NCBI RefSeq assembly: GCF_024707125.1 | Contig: NZ_JANQAH010000003.1 | Span: 124,001 to 188,000, forward strand | Length of the DNA: 64,000 bases | Direction of reading: 5' to 3' | From: Devosia sp. | GTDB taxonomy: Bacteria > Pseudomonadota > Alphaproteobacteria > Rhizobiales > Devosiaceae | Part shown: positions 1-7,786 of the stretch, piece by piece | Position numbering within the stretch: position 1 is the first letter of the stretch | Layout: each line of letters opens with the position of its first letter | Made by a program: the position numbers and the translations under genes | Notes under the pieces: generated by a model | The model's input: the letters and a program-made list of their open reading frames with translations, nothing else | What the model was told of the DNA's origin: nothing | Database searches by the model: none

Positions 1-258
1 GAACTCGGTTGCGGGCCGAAGCCGATCCGGTTGCGCAAATTGACGGCGGAACTGCTGGCCGAGGCGCTGGCTGATCTCAACAGCAACGAATCCTATCGTC
101 GCAATGCCGCTCTGGTGGCTGAAAAGCTCCGCAGCGAGGACGGCACCGACAAGGCGATCAAGGTGATCGAGCGCGTGATGGACAATTTCGTGCCGAAGGC
201 CGCCAAGGTCGCGCGGAAGTCGAAGGCCAAGAAGCTTTCGCTCAAGAAAGCCGTCTAG
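1..258 (+). CDS. GT1-family glycosyltransferase, C-terminal fragment
   Basis: Frame 1 is open from the first base of the window, so this is the end of a gene that starts outside it. The visible 85 residues begin ELGCGPKPIRLRKLTAELLA and continue through LRSEDGTDKAI, the usual tail of MGT/UGT-type (GT1) glycosyltransferases, in which the GxGPKPI stretch closes the nucleotide-sugar binding domain and a helix pair with R(A/S)EDG follows. The extreme C-terminus is Lys-rich (KAARVARKSKAKK-like), which is less typical. The acceptor cannot be judged from the fragment. Family assignment is by motif recognition. Confidence 0.7.
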   Translation, partial: ELGCGPKPIRLRKLTAELLAEALADLNSNESYRRNAALVAEKLRSEDGTDKAIKVIERVMDNFVPKAAKVARKSKAKKLSLKKAV

Positions 259-267
259 CGAGAGGCA

Positions 268-633
268 TCAACTGCGCGGGCGCAGGTCTGCCAAATCTGC
301 TTCGATCTGTTCCAGGCGACCGACCAAACCTGAGCTACGGGCGGATAGACGGTTTTCGAGCGCGGTCAGGCGTTGCTGCAGCTCAAGCACGCCATCCTGC
401 GGCGTATAGGGGCGGCTCTCTGCGATGGCCAGGATGACCGTGCCCTTGGCCACGAAGACCCCACCGATGCCGGCCAGGATCAGTGCCCATTGCGTCAGGT
501 CCGACTGACCCGTAGTGGTGAGCCAAGCCGCTATGGCTGCGCCAGCGGCAGCAAGGGCGCCGATCACGTTGGAGATCATGCCCAGGGCGAGCGCCCTGCG
601 CCGACCGTCCCAGCCACCCTGCGATTGAGCCAT
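268..633 (-). CDS. Small two-TM membrane protein with C-terminal coiled coil
   Basis: A 121-residue protein starting at an ATG preceded by AAGGAA. A basic N-terminus is followed by two hydrophobic segments (about residues 18-38 and 49-70) and a heptad-like tail (about 82-116, LELQQRLTALENRLSAR...LEQIEADLADL) expected to form a coiled coil. It lies downstream of the sdpR/sdpI-like pair on the same strand with a 50-base gap, so it may be co-transcribed with them. No family was recognised. Topology suggests a small inner-membrane protein with a cytoplasmic or periplasmic oligomerising tail. Confidence 0.6.
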   Translation of the reverse strand: MAQSQGGWDGRRRALALGMISNVIGALAAAGAAIAAWLTTTGQSDLTQWALILAGIGGVFVAKGTVILAIAESRPYTPQDGVLELQQRLTALENRLSARSSGLVGRLEQIEADLADLRPRS

Positions 634-683
634 TTTCGTTCCTTGCCAAAGGTTTGCTCGCACGCCTAGCGAGCGAGGAGGCC

Positions 684-1346
684 TCAAAGAGGCCGTGCCG
701 CACTTTCGCGCCGGGCGAAACGGTAGCTGTAAATGATGCCGGCTAGACTCGGCGCGGCGGTGCATAGCACGATGATTGCCAGGAGCCAAAGCGGCTCCGC
801 GATAAGCAAAGCGGCGATAGTGAGAATGATGCCGCCGAGCATCATGAGCGCCCCGGCAAAGCGGTTGGTGGCAACCCAATTGGCCGGGCTTTCGAGCGTC
901 CAGCGCAGGCGGAAACCGGCATAGCTGTTGGGTTGGGACTTTGGCATGACATTGCCCAAGCCGATGAACAAAAGGCCGATGCAGACGGCGATGACGCGGA
1001 TCATATCCACGGGATAGCCGAGGGCTATGGCGATGGTGGCGATCTGGATGGCCGCCATCAGCATGCCGATGCCGGCAAAGGCGGCGCGAAGCCCCTGGCG
1101 GGCGCGGTCCACCTCCCCTCCCCGCTTCAAGACCAAGGCGAAGGTCAGCCAGAGCGCAGCCAGGATTGCCGGCGGCATGAGCAATGCGATGTTGCGCGGC
1201 CAGAAAGCGTCGGCCGTGCCATCCGGACCCCAATGGACCGGCATGAGAGTTTCGGGCGGCACCATGAGGTAGCCGGCTATGGTCGCGGCAGCGAGGACTG
1301 CGGCGGAGACGAGAGCAAAGGGACCGACGAGACGCAACTGGTTCAT
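684..1346 (-). CDS. SdpI/DUF1648-family membrane protein
   Basis: A 220-residue polytopic membrane protein. The N-terminal part carries the DUF1648 signature, with PVHWGPDGTADAFWPR after the first TM segment; the later part has the SdpI-type motif MPKSQPNSYAGFR followed by TLESPANWVATNR. In Bacillus subtilis SdpI is an immunity/signalling protein that sequesters the ArsR-type repressor SdpR; here the gene overlaps an ArsR gene by 4 bases (ATGA), the same arrangement. No killing-factor (sdpC-like) gene is visible, so an immunity role is not supported; the pair may act as a membrane-stress sensor and repressor. Family call is firm, function is inference. Confidence 0.8.
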   Translation of the reverse strand: MNQLRLVGPFALVSAAVLAAATIAGYLMVPPETLMPVHWGPDGTADAFWPRNIALLMPPAILAALWLTFALVLKRGGEVDRARQGLRAAFAGIGMLMAAIQIATIAIALGYPVDMIRVIAVCIGLLFIGLGNVMPKSQPNSYAGFRLRWTLESPANWVATNRFAGALMMLGGIILTIAALLIAEPLWLLAIIVLCTAAPSLAGIIYSYRFARRESAARPL

Positions 1347-1609
1347 TTTTCTTCTCGCAGCGAAAGAACATCGGCGAGCGCCTGCTCGAGGACCGATGTG
1401 TTGAGGTGATAGATGAGGCTCGTGCCTTGGCGCTCGACGGCGACAAGGTCGGCCTCTTTCAACTTGGCGAAGTGAACCGAGAGCGTGGGGCGGCTGAGCT
1501 CGAAATGATCGGCCAGCTCGCCGGCACTTTTGGGCCCCGATTTCAGCAGCGCCAAAACCTTGCGCCGCACCGGATGCGACAAAGCTTCAAAGACAGCATT
1601 GATGCCCAC
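1343..1609 (-). CDS. ArsR-family transcriptional repressor (SdpR-like)
   Basis: An 88-residue winged-helix protein, about the minimal ArsR length. The N-terminal FEALSHPVRRKVLALLK and the recognition region ELADHFELSRPTLSVHFAKL are classic SdpR-type ArsR features. No metal-binding ELCVCDL motif is present, so it is not a metal sensor of the usual alpha3 type. Its stop overlaps the start of the SdpI-like gene, indicating a translationally coupled operon. A double palindrome immediately upstream (1632-1655) is its probable autoregulatory operator. Confidence 0.88.
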   Translation of the reverse strand: MGINAVFEALSHPVRRKVLALLKSGPKSAGELADHFELSRPTLSVHFAKLKEADLVAVERQGTSLIYHLNTSVLEQALADVLSLREEK

Positions 1610-1631
1610 GGCGTTCTCCTTCGATATTTTT

Positions 1632-1655
1632 CTAATTAGTGCTTTCGCTAATTAG
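1632..1655. promoter_or_regulatory. Putative operator of the ArsR repressor
   Basis: Two copies of the palindrome CTAATTAG are separated by 8 bases, and the inner portion reads ATTAGTG-CTTT-CGCTAAT, a near-perfect inverted repeat. It starts 22 bases upstream of the ArsR start codon in an AT-rich patch, a typical position for a self-repressing ArsR operator. Binding is inferred, not shown. Confidence 0.65.
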
Positions 1656-1686
1656 AGTCAAGACGAAGGATGGGGCACCGGAAGAC

Positions 1687-1711
1687 AAAAAAGGGGAGGC
1701 ATTGCCTCCCC
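1687..1711 (-). terminator. Rho-independent terminator of the tcyP-like gene
   Basis: An 8-bp stem GGGGAGGC/GCCTCCCC with a 3-base loop is followed, reading the minus strand, by a run of six T. It lies 25 bases past the stop codon of the symporter gene. Confidence 0.85.
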
Positions 1712-1735
1712 CTTTCGACATTCATGTTGCGACGT

Positions 1736-3109
1736 TTACTGAGCCGGGACGGCCTGGGCGTCGTCGAGAGCGTCGATGCTTTCGCCGCGGTCGTAGGTGG
1801 CCTGATCCAGGATGCCTTCGCGCTTGGCGACGATGGTGGGAATCAGGGCCTGGCCGGCGACGTTGACGGCGGTGCGGCCCATGTCGAGGATCGGGTCGAC
1901 GGCGAGCAGCAGGCCGACACCTTCGAGCGGCAGGCCGAGGGTCGACAGGGTCAGGGTCAGCATGACCGTGGCGCCGGTGAGACCAGCCGTGGCGGCGGAG
2001 CCGATGACGGCCACGAAGGCGATAAGCAGGTAGTGCTCGATGCCCAGCGAGATGCCGAAGAACTGGGCGACAAAGATGGCCGAGATTGCCGGGTAGATCG
2101 AGGCGCAACCGTCCATCTTGGTGGTGGCCCCGAGCGGCACGGCGAAGGCAGCGTATTCACGCGGCACGCCGAGATTCTGCTCGGTGATGCGTTCGGTGAC
2201 CGGCAGGGTGCCGATGGAGGAACGCGACACGAAGGCGAGCTGAATGGCCGGCCATGCGCTCTGGAAGTAGCGGATCGGGTTGAGGCCGTGGACCTGCAGC
2301 AGCACCGGATAGACGACGAAGAGCACGATAGCGAGGCCGATATAGATGGCGGCCGAGTACCAGCCGAGCTGGGCCAGCGCATCCCAACCGTAGACGGCGA
2401 CGGCATTGCCGAGGAGGCCGATAGTGCCGATGGGCGTCAAGCGGATGACCCACCAGAGGACCTTGTGGATGACCTTCAGGAACGAGCGGGTGAAGGCGAT
2501 GAAGGGATCGGCGGCCGGGCCAACGCGCAGGGCTGCGATGCCGACAACGATGGAGATCACGAGGATCTGCAGCACGTTGAAGGAGAGGCTGGTGGTCGCG
2601 CCGCTATCGTTGACGCGGGTGGAAGCCTGGAGGCCCAGAATGTTGGAGGGGATCAGGCCCTTGAGGAAATCGAGCCAGGAACCAGTCGAGGACGGCGCCT
2701 TGGCGGCTTCCGCGGCGACTTCGGTGTTGAGGCCGGGCTGGATGATGAGACCAAGGGCGATGCCGATGACGACGGCGATCAGCGCGGTGATGGCGAACCA
2801 CAGAAGGGTCTGCCAGACGAGCTTGGCCGCGTTATTGAGTTCGCGCAGGTTGGCGATCGAGGCGACGATGGCGGTGAAGACCAGAACCGGCACCAGCGCG
2901 CGCAGCAGCGACACGAAGGACGAGCCGACGGTGGCAAGGGTCTGGGTCAGCCAATTGGCATTGCCGGCGGCATCGGGACCCATATTGCGGGCGATGAAGC
3001 CGAGGAAAAGGCCAATGACCATGGCCGCGAGGACCTGGAAGCCGAAATTGGCGTAAAACGGCTTAGGCGCTTTGGGAGCGCGCGCCGCGGCGACGGAAGT
3101 GGGAGACAT
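1736..3109 (-). CDS. Dicarboxylate/amino acid:cation symporter, TcyP-like
   Basis: A 457-residue member of the DAACS (GltP/DctA/TcyP) family of secondary transporters. Visible family motifs are SRSSIGTLPVTER (HP1 serine-rich loop), GATTKMDGCAS (TM7, the NMDGT-equivalent) and DPILDMGRTAVNVAG (TM8). The SRSSIGTLP form and the Gly-Cys after the TM7 motif resemble the L-cystine symporter TcyP more than the glutamate or C4-dicarboxylate branches, so cystine or a related amino acid is a reasonable guess. Start ATG is preceded by AAGG at 8 bases. It appears to be a single-gene unit with its own terminator. Substrate is uncertain. Confidence 0.85.
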   Translation of the reverse strand: MSPTSVAAARAPKAPKPFYANFGFQVLAAMVIGLFLGFIARNMGPDAAGNANWLTQTLATVGSSFVSLLRALVPVLVFTAIVASIANLRELNNAAKLVWQTLLWFAITALIAVVIGIALGLIIQPGLNTEVAAEAAKAPSSTGSWLDFLKGLIPSNILGLQASTRVNDSGATTSLSFNVLQILVISIVVGIAALRVGPAADPFIAFTRSFLKVIHKVLWWVIRLTPIGTIGLLGNAVAVYGWDALAQLGWYSAAIYIGLAIVLFVVYPVLLQVHGLNPIRYFQSAWPAIQLAFVSRSSIGTLPVTERITEQNLGVPREYAAFAVPLGATTKMDGCASIYPAISAIFVAQFFGISLGIEHYLLIAFVAVIGSAATAGLTGATVMLTLTLSTLGLPLEGVGLLLAVDPILDMGRTAVNVAGQALIPTIVAKREGILDQATYDRGESIDALDDAQAVPAQ

Positions 3110-3278
3110 TAGGTGACCTTTCGGCTGGCGGCTTCATTGCCCATCGCTTGAGCACTGTGCCTGCAGATTGACCAGACCATACGCCCGCCACAGTTTTGCC
3201 GCAGCGCATGCCGTTCCATTTCTTTCCGGGTTAGAAGAATTTTCTCATTCGAAGGGCCGAAAGAGAGAATAGAAGTTG

Positions 3279-3917
3279 TCAGGCGCGACTTACGGCCAGA
3301 CTCACCAGGGCGGCAAAGAGCGGGAGACCGAAGAGACTCGCGGCGAAGGCGACGGCGAGCACGCCAGGGCCAGCATCGATCCACGACAAGGTCGCCAGCC
3401 CTGCTCCGGCCAGCCCCGCCGCGATGCCGCTCAAACGATGCACGATGATCCAGGCGCGATCGGAGCGGATGGGCCAGGGCATGCGTAGGCCGCCATAGCT
3501 GTGGCGCTCGGCGTGGAAGAGGACGAGCCCCAGGAGGATAAGGACGGCGGCAAAGAGGAAGCCGAGACCGCGAATGAGGTCCAGATCCGAACCTATGCCC
3601 ATGAACAAGAGTCCGAACTGGTAGGCGGCGGGAACAGCCAGGGCCAGGCTGAGGGCGGGATCGAGAATGTGCCGGACCTTGGCCATGTGATTGCGCGTGA
3701 GGGCGCGGCCGAGGACGAAGAAGGCCAGCAGCAACGCGGCCTGAACGATCGGCGCGACGGCCAGAGCGGTATCGCGCGGCCAGAGCCAATCGGCGCTGAA
3801 GCCATGCCAGTGGGCCGGAAAGAGAAAATCCGCCGGCACGCGCAGGATCGCGACGGCCGTGATAGACAGCGTCACCGAAAAAATCAGCAGATGGAAGCGG
3901 GTGACGAGGCTGGGCAT
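3279..3917 (-). CDS. SdpI/DUF1648-like membrane protein (paralogue)
   Basis: A 212-residue protein with about six hydrophobic segments. The stretch LFPAHWHGFSADWLWPR matches LMPVHWGPDGTADAFWPR of the SdpI-like protein at 684-1346, and AERHSYGGLRMPW aligns with its PKSQPNSYAGFRLRW. It is therefore a divergent paralogue located 2 kb away, without its own ArsR partner. The ATG at 3917 was chosen because the hydrophobic domain starts directly after it and residues upstream overlap the rpsI terminator. No strong ribosome binding site is visible. Function unknown. Confidence 0.7.
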   Translation of the reverse strand: MPSLVTRFHLLIFSVTLSITAVAILRVPADFLFPAHWHGFSADWLWPRDTALAVAPIVQAALLLAFFVLGRALTRNHMAKVRHILDPALSLALAVPAAYQFGLLFMGIGSDLDLIRGLGFLFAAVLILLGLVLFHAERHSYGGLRMPWPIRSDRAWIIVHRLSGIAAGLAGAGLATLSWIDAGPGVLAVAFAASLFGLPLFAALVSLAVSRA

Positions 3918-3942
3918 GGCGGGGTGGATGTAGGTCGGTCCG

Positions 3943-3975
3943 GGCAAAAGAAAAGGGCCGGTTGCCCGGCCCTTT
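3943..3975 (-). terminator. Terminator of the rplM-rpsI operon
   Basis: A 10-bp perfect stem AAAGGGCCGG/CCGGCCCTTT with loop TTGC (plus-strand sequence) is followed on the minus strand by TTTTCTTTT. It lies just after the rpsI stop codon. Confidence 0.88.
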
Positions 3976-3996
3976 CCAAGAAGTTTTGTGTGAAGC

Positions 3997-4479
3997 TTAG
4001 CGCTTCGAGAACTGGAAGGAGCGGCGGGCCTTTGCCTTACCGTACTTCTTACGTTCAACAACACGGCTGTCGCGGGTCAGGAAGCCACCCTTCTTGAGGA
4101 TCGGGCGCAGGCCCGGCTCGAAGTAGTTCAGCGCCTTGGAGATGCCGTGACGAACGGCACCGGCCTGACCGGAGAGACCACCACCAGCAACGGTGACGTT
4201 GACGTCGTACTGGTCGAGACGGTCGGTAGCAACGATCGGCTGCTTGACGATCAGCTGGAGAACCGGGCGAGCGAAGTAGGCAGCGAATTCGCGGCCGTTC
4301 ACGGTCACCTTGCCCTTGCCCGGCTTGATCCAGACGCGAGCGACGGCGTTCTTGCGCTTGCCGGTGGCATAGGCGCGGCCGAGGGAGTCGAGCTTCTGCA
4401 CGTGAACCGGAGCCGAGGAGGCAACGGGAGCAGCAGCGGAAGTGCCCAGAGCTTCGAGAGAGTTGATGGTTTCAGCCAT
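3997..4479 (-). CDS. rpsI: 30S ribosomal protein S9
   Basis: A 160-residue S9. The conserved core begins at about residue 35 ([14 protein letters not shown]), includes [19 protein letters not shown], and ends in the invariant C-terminal SFQFSKR tail that reaches the P-site tRNA. An Ala-rich N-terminal extension of about 30 residues is normal in Hyphomicrobiales. It follows rplM by one base on the same strand, the universal L13-S9 operon. It acts in the 30S head of the ribosome. Confidence 0.98.
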   Translation of the reverse strand: MAETINSLEALGTSAAAPVASSAPVHVQKLDSLGRAYATGKRKNAVARVWIKPGKGKVTVNGREFAAYFARPVLQLIVKQPIVATDRLDQYDVNVTVAGGGLSGQAGAVRHGISKALNYFEPGLRPILKKGGFLTRDSRVVERKKYGKAKARRSFQFSKR

Positions 4480-4480
4480 A

Positions 4481-4945
4481 TTACTTCACCCGGACGTTCT
4501 TGGTGTTCATAGCGCCGACGTCGAGCGTGCTCGGGTTCTGCGCTGTGTGGGGGTGCTCGGAACCGGCATAAACGCGGAGGTTCTTGAGCTGGGCGCGGGT
4601 CAGCGGGCCGCCCGGCATCATGCGGCGAACGGCATTTTCCAGAACGCGGTTCGGGAAACGGCCTTCGAGGATCTCGCGAGCGGTGCGGTCCTTGATGCCA
4701 CCGGGGTAGCCGGTGTGCCAGTAGAAGCGGTGCTGATCGAGCTTGCGGCCGGTCAGCTTCACCTTGTCGGCATTGATGACGATGATGTTGTCACCCATGT
4801 CCATGTGAGGCGTGAAGGTGGCCTTGTGCTTGCCGCGCAGACGCGAAGCAATGATCGAAGCGAGACGACCCACGACCAGCCCTTCGGCGTCGATGAGGAT
4901 CCACTGCTTTTCGATCTCGCTCGGTTTTGCCGAGTAAGTGGTCAT
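4481..4945 (-). CDS. rplM: 50S ribosomal protein L13
   Basis: A 154-residue L13 with the signatures [46 protein letters not shown] and [21 protein letters not shown]. The ATG at 4945 ([15 protein letters not shown]) matches alphaproteobacterial L13 starts and has AGGG upstream; an in-frame start 18 codons earlier is not needed. It is first gene of the rplM-rpsI operon; L13 is an early 50S assembly protein. Confidence 0.97.
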   Translation of the reverse strand: MTTYSAKPSEIEKQWILIDAEGLVVGRLASIIASRLRGKHKATFTPHMDMGDNIIVINADKVKLTGRKLDQHRFYWHTGYPGGIKDRTAREILEGRFPNRVLENAVRRMMPGGPLTRAQLKNLRVYAGSEHPHTAQNPSTLDVGAMNTKNVRVK

Positions 4946-5081
4946 TGTTGAAATCCCTAGAAAACTCTGGTTTGTGACCTCATCCAGAGGACGGATCACA
5001 GGTTTCGGAGGGGTCTCTAAGGGGGATTCTGGAAGTCGTCAAGCGCCTTTAAATAGCGCTGCAATTTCAATGACTTACAAA

Positions 5082-5101
5082 TGCGGTATTATATTACCGC
5101 A
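5082..5101 (-). terminator. Hairpin at the end of ctaA (possible terminator)
   Basis: A 7-bp perfect stem TGCGGTA/TACCGCA with loop TTATAT overlaps the ctaA stop codon. Downstream on the minus strand is only a short ATTTGT, so termination efficiency is uncertain. Confidence 0.4.
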
Positions 5102-6155
5102 CTCTGCGCATGTCGGCGATATAGGCGGCGGTGGCGCCGGCGAGCATGAATGCCAGGGACTGGTGGCCGACGGCCAGCGAGATCGGAACGCTGGCGAGCA
5201 GGGTCGCAATGCCGAGACCGACCTGAAGCAGAACCAGGATGCCGATGCGCGGCAGCCAGCCGTGGACGCCGCCAAAACCGCCATCCTTGCTGCGGCGCCA
5301 GATCAGGTAGGCGATATAGGCGACAATAACATAGGCGATGCCACGGTGGATAAATTGCACCGTGAGGGCGTTTTCGAAGAGGTTGCGCCAGGCCGGGTCC
5401 ATGACGAAGAGGCCCTTGGGGATGATGGCGCCATCCATGAGCGGCCAAGTGTTGTAGCCCATGCCGGCATCGAGACCGGCGACGAAGGCCCCTGCCCCGA
5501 TCTGAAAAATCAATAGCACGCCCAAGATGATAGCAGTGGTCAGGTGCCACGGATTGACGCGACCGAGGACGCGGCCGGGTTCGATGCTGCGCGCCACGTA
5601 GATGAGCGCGACGAAGAGCAGCGAGGCGGCGCAGAGGTGGGCGGCAAGTCTATATTGAGAAACCGAGGTCAGTTCGGAAAGACCTGACGAGACCATCCAC
5701 CAGCCGAGGAAGCCCTGGAAGCCACCGAGGATGAACAGGGTAAAGAGTGGCAAAGCAAGGTTACGCGAGAGACGCTTCTGGAAGAGGAAAATGACGAATG
5801 GGATGATGAAAATCAGCCCGAGCGCACGCGCCAGGAGGCGATGAAACCACTCCCAGAAGAAGATATATTTGAAGTCGTTGATGTCCATCCAGGAATGGAC
5901 GATCGAATATTGCGGAATCTGCTGATAGGCTTCGAATTCGGCCTGCCACTGGGCGTCGTTGAGCGGGGGAATGGTGCCGGAAATCGGCTTCCAACTGGTG
6001 ATGGAAAGACCCGATTCCGTTAACCGCGTGATACCGCCGACCACAACGATCAGCAGGACAAAGCTAGCAAGGGCGTAGAGCCAGATGCGGACCGGCCGGA
6101 GAAGGTCGCTCGCATAGCTGATTTGTCCTGGTGCGGCATTGTGCTGGGTGGTCAC
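5094..6155 (-). CDS. ctaA: Heme A synthase (COX15/CtaA family)
   Basis: A 353-residue integral membrane protein with about eight TM segments that converts heme O to heme A for aa3-type cytochrome c oxidase. Family landmarks are GGITRLTESGLSITSWKPI near the N-terminus, FKYIFFWEWFHRLLAR (first heme-ligand His), QYRLAAHL, VQFIHRGIAY and GHQSLAF, giving the four conserved histidines of the two haem sites. It is the long alphaproteobacterial (type 2) form with the acidic loop IPPLNDAQWQAEFEAY. The GTG at 6155 gives the family's usual length; no ATG is well placed. It stands alone, apart from other cytochrome oxidase genes. Confidence 0.93.
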   Translation of the reverse strand: MTTQHNAAPGQISYASDLLRPVRIWLYALASFVLLIVVVGGITRLTESGLSITSWKPISGTIPPLNDAQWQAEFEAYQQIPQYSIVHSWMDINDFKYIFFWEWFHRLLARALGLIFIIPFVIFLFQKRLSRNLALPLFTLFILGGFQGFLGWWMVSSGLSELTSVSQYRLAAHLCAASLLFVALIYVARSIEPGRVLGRVNPWHLTTAIILGVLLIFQIGAGAFVAGLDAGMGYNTWPLMDGAIIPKGLFVMDPAWRNLFENALTVQFIHRGIAYVIVAYIAYLIWRRSKDGGFGGVHGWLPRIGILVLLQVGLGIATLLASVPISLAVGHQSLAFMLAGATAAYIADMRRVR

Positions 6156-6224
6156 GGCAACATTCCGGTATCGATGGGGCTGGCGGAGTGGTAATGCCAG
6201 CCTCGCCCAGTCGCAACAGTCCAG

Positions 6225-6446
6225 ATGCCGCACATGACCCAACGCAACCGCAAATTGATCGGCGCGCTTTTGTGCGTGTTCTCCATCGTCGTCTGGGCGA
6301 GCCTCGCCACCTCGGTCTATCTGGCGTTTCCGCCAGAGCTGCCGTGGTATGTGCTGATTGTGTATTTCATCGTGGCGGGGATGGGCTGGCTGTTGCCGGC
6401 CATGGCGATCATTCGCTGGATGGCGAAGCCGGACGTGCAGGCTTAG
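6225..6446 (+). CDS. DUF2842 family small membrane protein
   Basis: A 73-residue protein (or 70 residues from the second ATG at 6234) with two hydrophobic segments, about residues 11-33 and 41-62, and the ending LPAMAIIRWM typical of the DUF2842 family of alphaproteobacteria, which often lies near ctaA. No function is known for the family. It is transcribed divergently from ctaA with about 70 bases between them. Neither start has a clear ribosome binding site. Confidence 0.75.
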   Translation: MPHMTQRNRKLIGALLCVFSIVVWASLATSVYLAFPPELPWYVLIVYFIVAGMGWLLPAMAIIRWMAKPDVQA

Positions 6447-6465
6447 CGGCACACTCTCGTGATCA

Positions 6466-6540
6466 TCGTCACCACCGGGCTTGTCCCGGTGGTCCATGCG
6501 GAGGCGAGATGGATTGCCGGGACAAGCCCGGCAATGACGA
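6466..6540. repeat. REP/BIME-like inverted repeat pair
   Basis: Two 31-base palindromic units face each other: 6466-6496 with ACCGGG-CTTGT-CCCGGT and 6510-6540 with GCCGGG-ACAAG-CCCGGC. One is the reverse complement of the other apart from a few compensating positions. It sits in the gap between two convergent genes, the usual position of bacterial interspersed mosaic elements; it could also stop transcription from both sides. Confidence 0.75.
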
Positions 6541-6567
6541 CAGAGTCAGAGCATAGAGCGCCGAACG

Positions 6568-7602
6568 TCAGCCGGTCAGTTTGCCCAAAACTGTAAAGAT
6601 GCCGCCGCTGGCGAAGACGTCGACGTAGCGCTCGGACTGGAAGTAGCCGTTGAGCGAGACGCGGGGGAGCGCGGTCAGGGTTTCGAGGTGGTGCGGGTAG
6701 AGGCCGCCGGGGCGGGTGGTGATGGCGGTTCTAAAGCCGAGGTCTTTTGCCAGCGCGAATTCTCGGGGACCGCAGGAGAGCGGGCCACCTAGGGGATAGG
6801 AAAAGTGCTCGGGGCGGATGCCGAACTGGGCCTGGATGACTTCTACCGACTGCAGCATTTCCTGGCGGGCTTCGTCTTCGGGGAGCTTTGCCAGCTCGTA
6901 GTGATGCACGGTGTGGGCGCCGATGGTGCAGAGCCGCTCGCCGGCAAACAGGCGCAGTTCCTGCCAGCTCATGATCAGGTCGCGGCACTGCTTTTCGAGA
7001 TCGTAGCCGTAGTTGTGGCAGAACTCGGCGAGGAAGGCGCGGCGCTCGGGTTCGGGCAATTTGCGCAGGTGCCAGTAGAGGCGGTTGAAGGCGTCCTTCT
7101 TCTGGGCCGTAGTCGCGGTGTCGACATATTCGACCTCGCCGTTTTCGGTGAAGGCGACGGCCTCCTGGCGGGCGATGATGTCTTCAATGGCCTGCCACCA
7201 GAGCTCACCCACGCCGTCGACGAATGCAGTGGGCACATAGAGCGTGAAGGGCGCTTCGTGACGGAGCAGGATCGGCAGGGCGTATTCGAGATTGTCGCGA
7301 TAGCCATCGTCGAAGGTGAGGACGACGAAGGGCTTTCCCTTTTTGGGGGCTGCGAGGCGCTCGACGGCTTCATCGAGGGTGATGATGTCGATGCCCAGAT
7401 CGCGCACGCGCTCGATGACATAATCGAGGAAATCGGGGCGGATTTGCAGGATGGCGTTGGGGGAGAACGCGGGTGGGTTTTCGGGCAGGACGCGATGCAG
7501 GGTGAAGATGACGCCGCGCGACGCGGAGAGTGCGCGCGACAAAGCCGGCAGGCGGGAGAGCCAGAGCAGTTCGAAGGCGGCGCGGATGGCGGCGTATTTC
7601 AT
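6568..7602 (-). CDS. Polysaccharide deacetylase (NodB homology, CE4)
   Basis: A 344-residue protein with the NodB domain: motif 1 VLTFDDGYRDN (catalytic base Asp and metal Asp), motif 2 GAHTVHHYELA (two metal His) and motif 3-like FSYPLGG. The N-terminus (FELLWLSRLPALSRAL...VIFTLHRVLP) resembles the exopolysaccharide-locus deacetylases rather than chitin or peptidoglycan enzymes and has no obvious signal peptide. It probably removes N-acetyl groups from a sugar of the polysaccharide made by the adjacent genes. The ATG at 7602 has a GAAAGG box upstream; upstream in-frame codons run through a repeat element and are rejected. Confidence 0.87.
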   Translation of the reverse strand: MKYAAIRAAFELLWLSRLPALSRALSASRGVIFTLHRVLPENPPAFSPNAILQIRPDFLDYVIERVRDLGIDIITLDEAVERLAAPKKGKPFVVLTFDDGYRDNLEYALPILLRHEAPFTLYVPTAFVDGVGELWWQAIEDIIARQEAVAFTENGEVEYVDTATTAQKKDAFNRLYWHLRKLPEPERRAFLAEFCHNYGYDLEKQCRDLIMSWQELRLFAGERLCTIGAHTVHHYELAKLPEDEARQEMLQSVEVIQAQFGIRPEHFSYPLGGPLSCGPREFALAKDLGFRTAITTRPGGLYPHHLETLTALPRVSLNGYFQSERYVDVFASGGIFTVLGKLTG

Positions 7603-7654
7603 TGACGTTTCGCCTTTCGCGGAGGCTTTGGTGGGATATCCGCGGTTGCCGATA

Positions 7655-7758
7655 CCCCCACCCTTGATCCCTCCCCACAAGGGGAGGGAGACGATCGGAC
7701 CGGGAGCCTTGAGTCTGCGCCTCCCTCCCCTTGATGGGGAGGGAATGAGGGTGGGGTG
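7655..7758. repeat. Palindromic intergenic repeat (CCCCACCCT family)
   Basis: Outer arms CCCCACCCT/AGGGTGGGG enclose two hairpins, CTCCCC-ACAA-GGGGAG and TCCCTCCCC-TTGAT-GGGGAGGGA. The left half recurs nearly unchanged at 63331-63368 and a related pair occurs at 57766-57880, so it belongs to a dispersed repeat family of this genome. It occupies the gap between the chain-length gene and the deacetylase gene. Confidence 0.75.
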
Positions 7759-7786
7759 ACGGCGCACACCGGATCATGGATAGAAA

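Noticed and set aside
1670..3112. Long plus-strand open frame opposite the TcyP-like gene (about 480 residues)
   Set aside because: It is the antisense of a clearly recognised transporter, is rich in Gly/Asp/Arg repeats typical of GC-rich shadow frames, and has no family motif.
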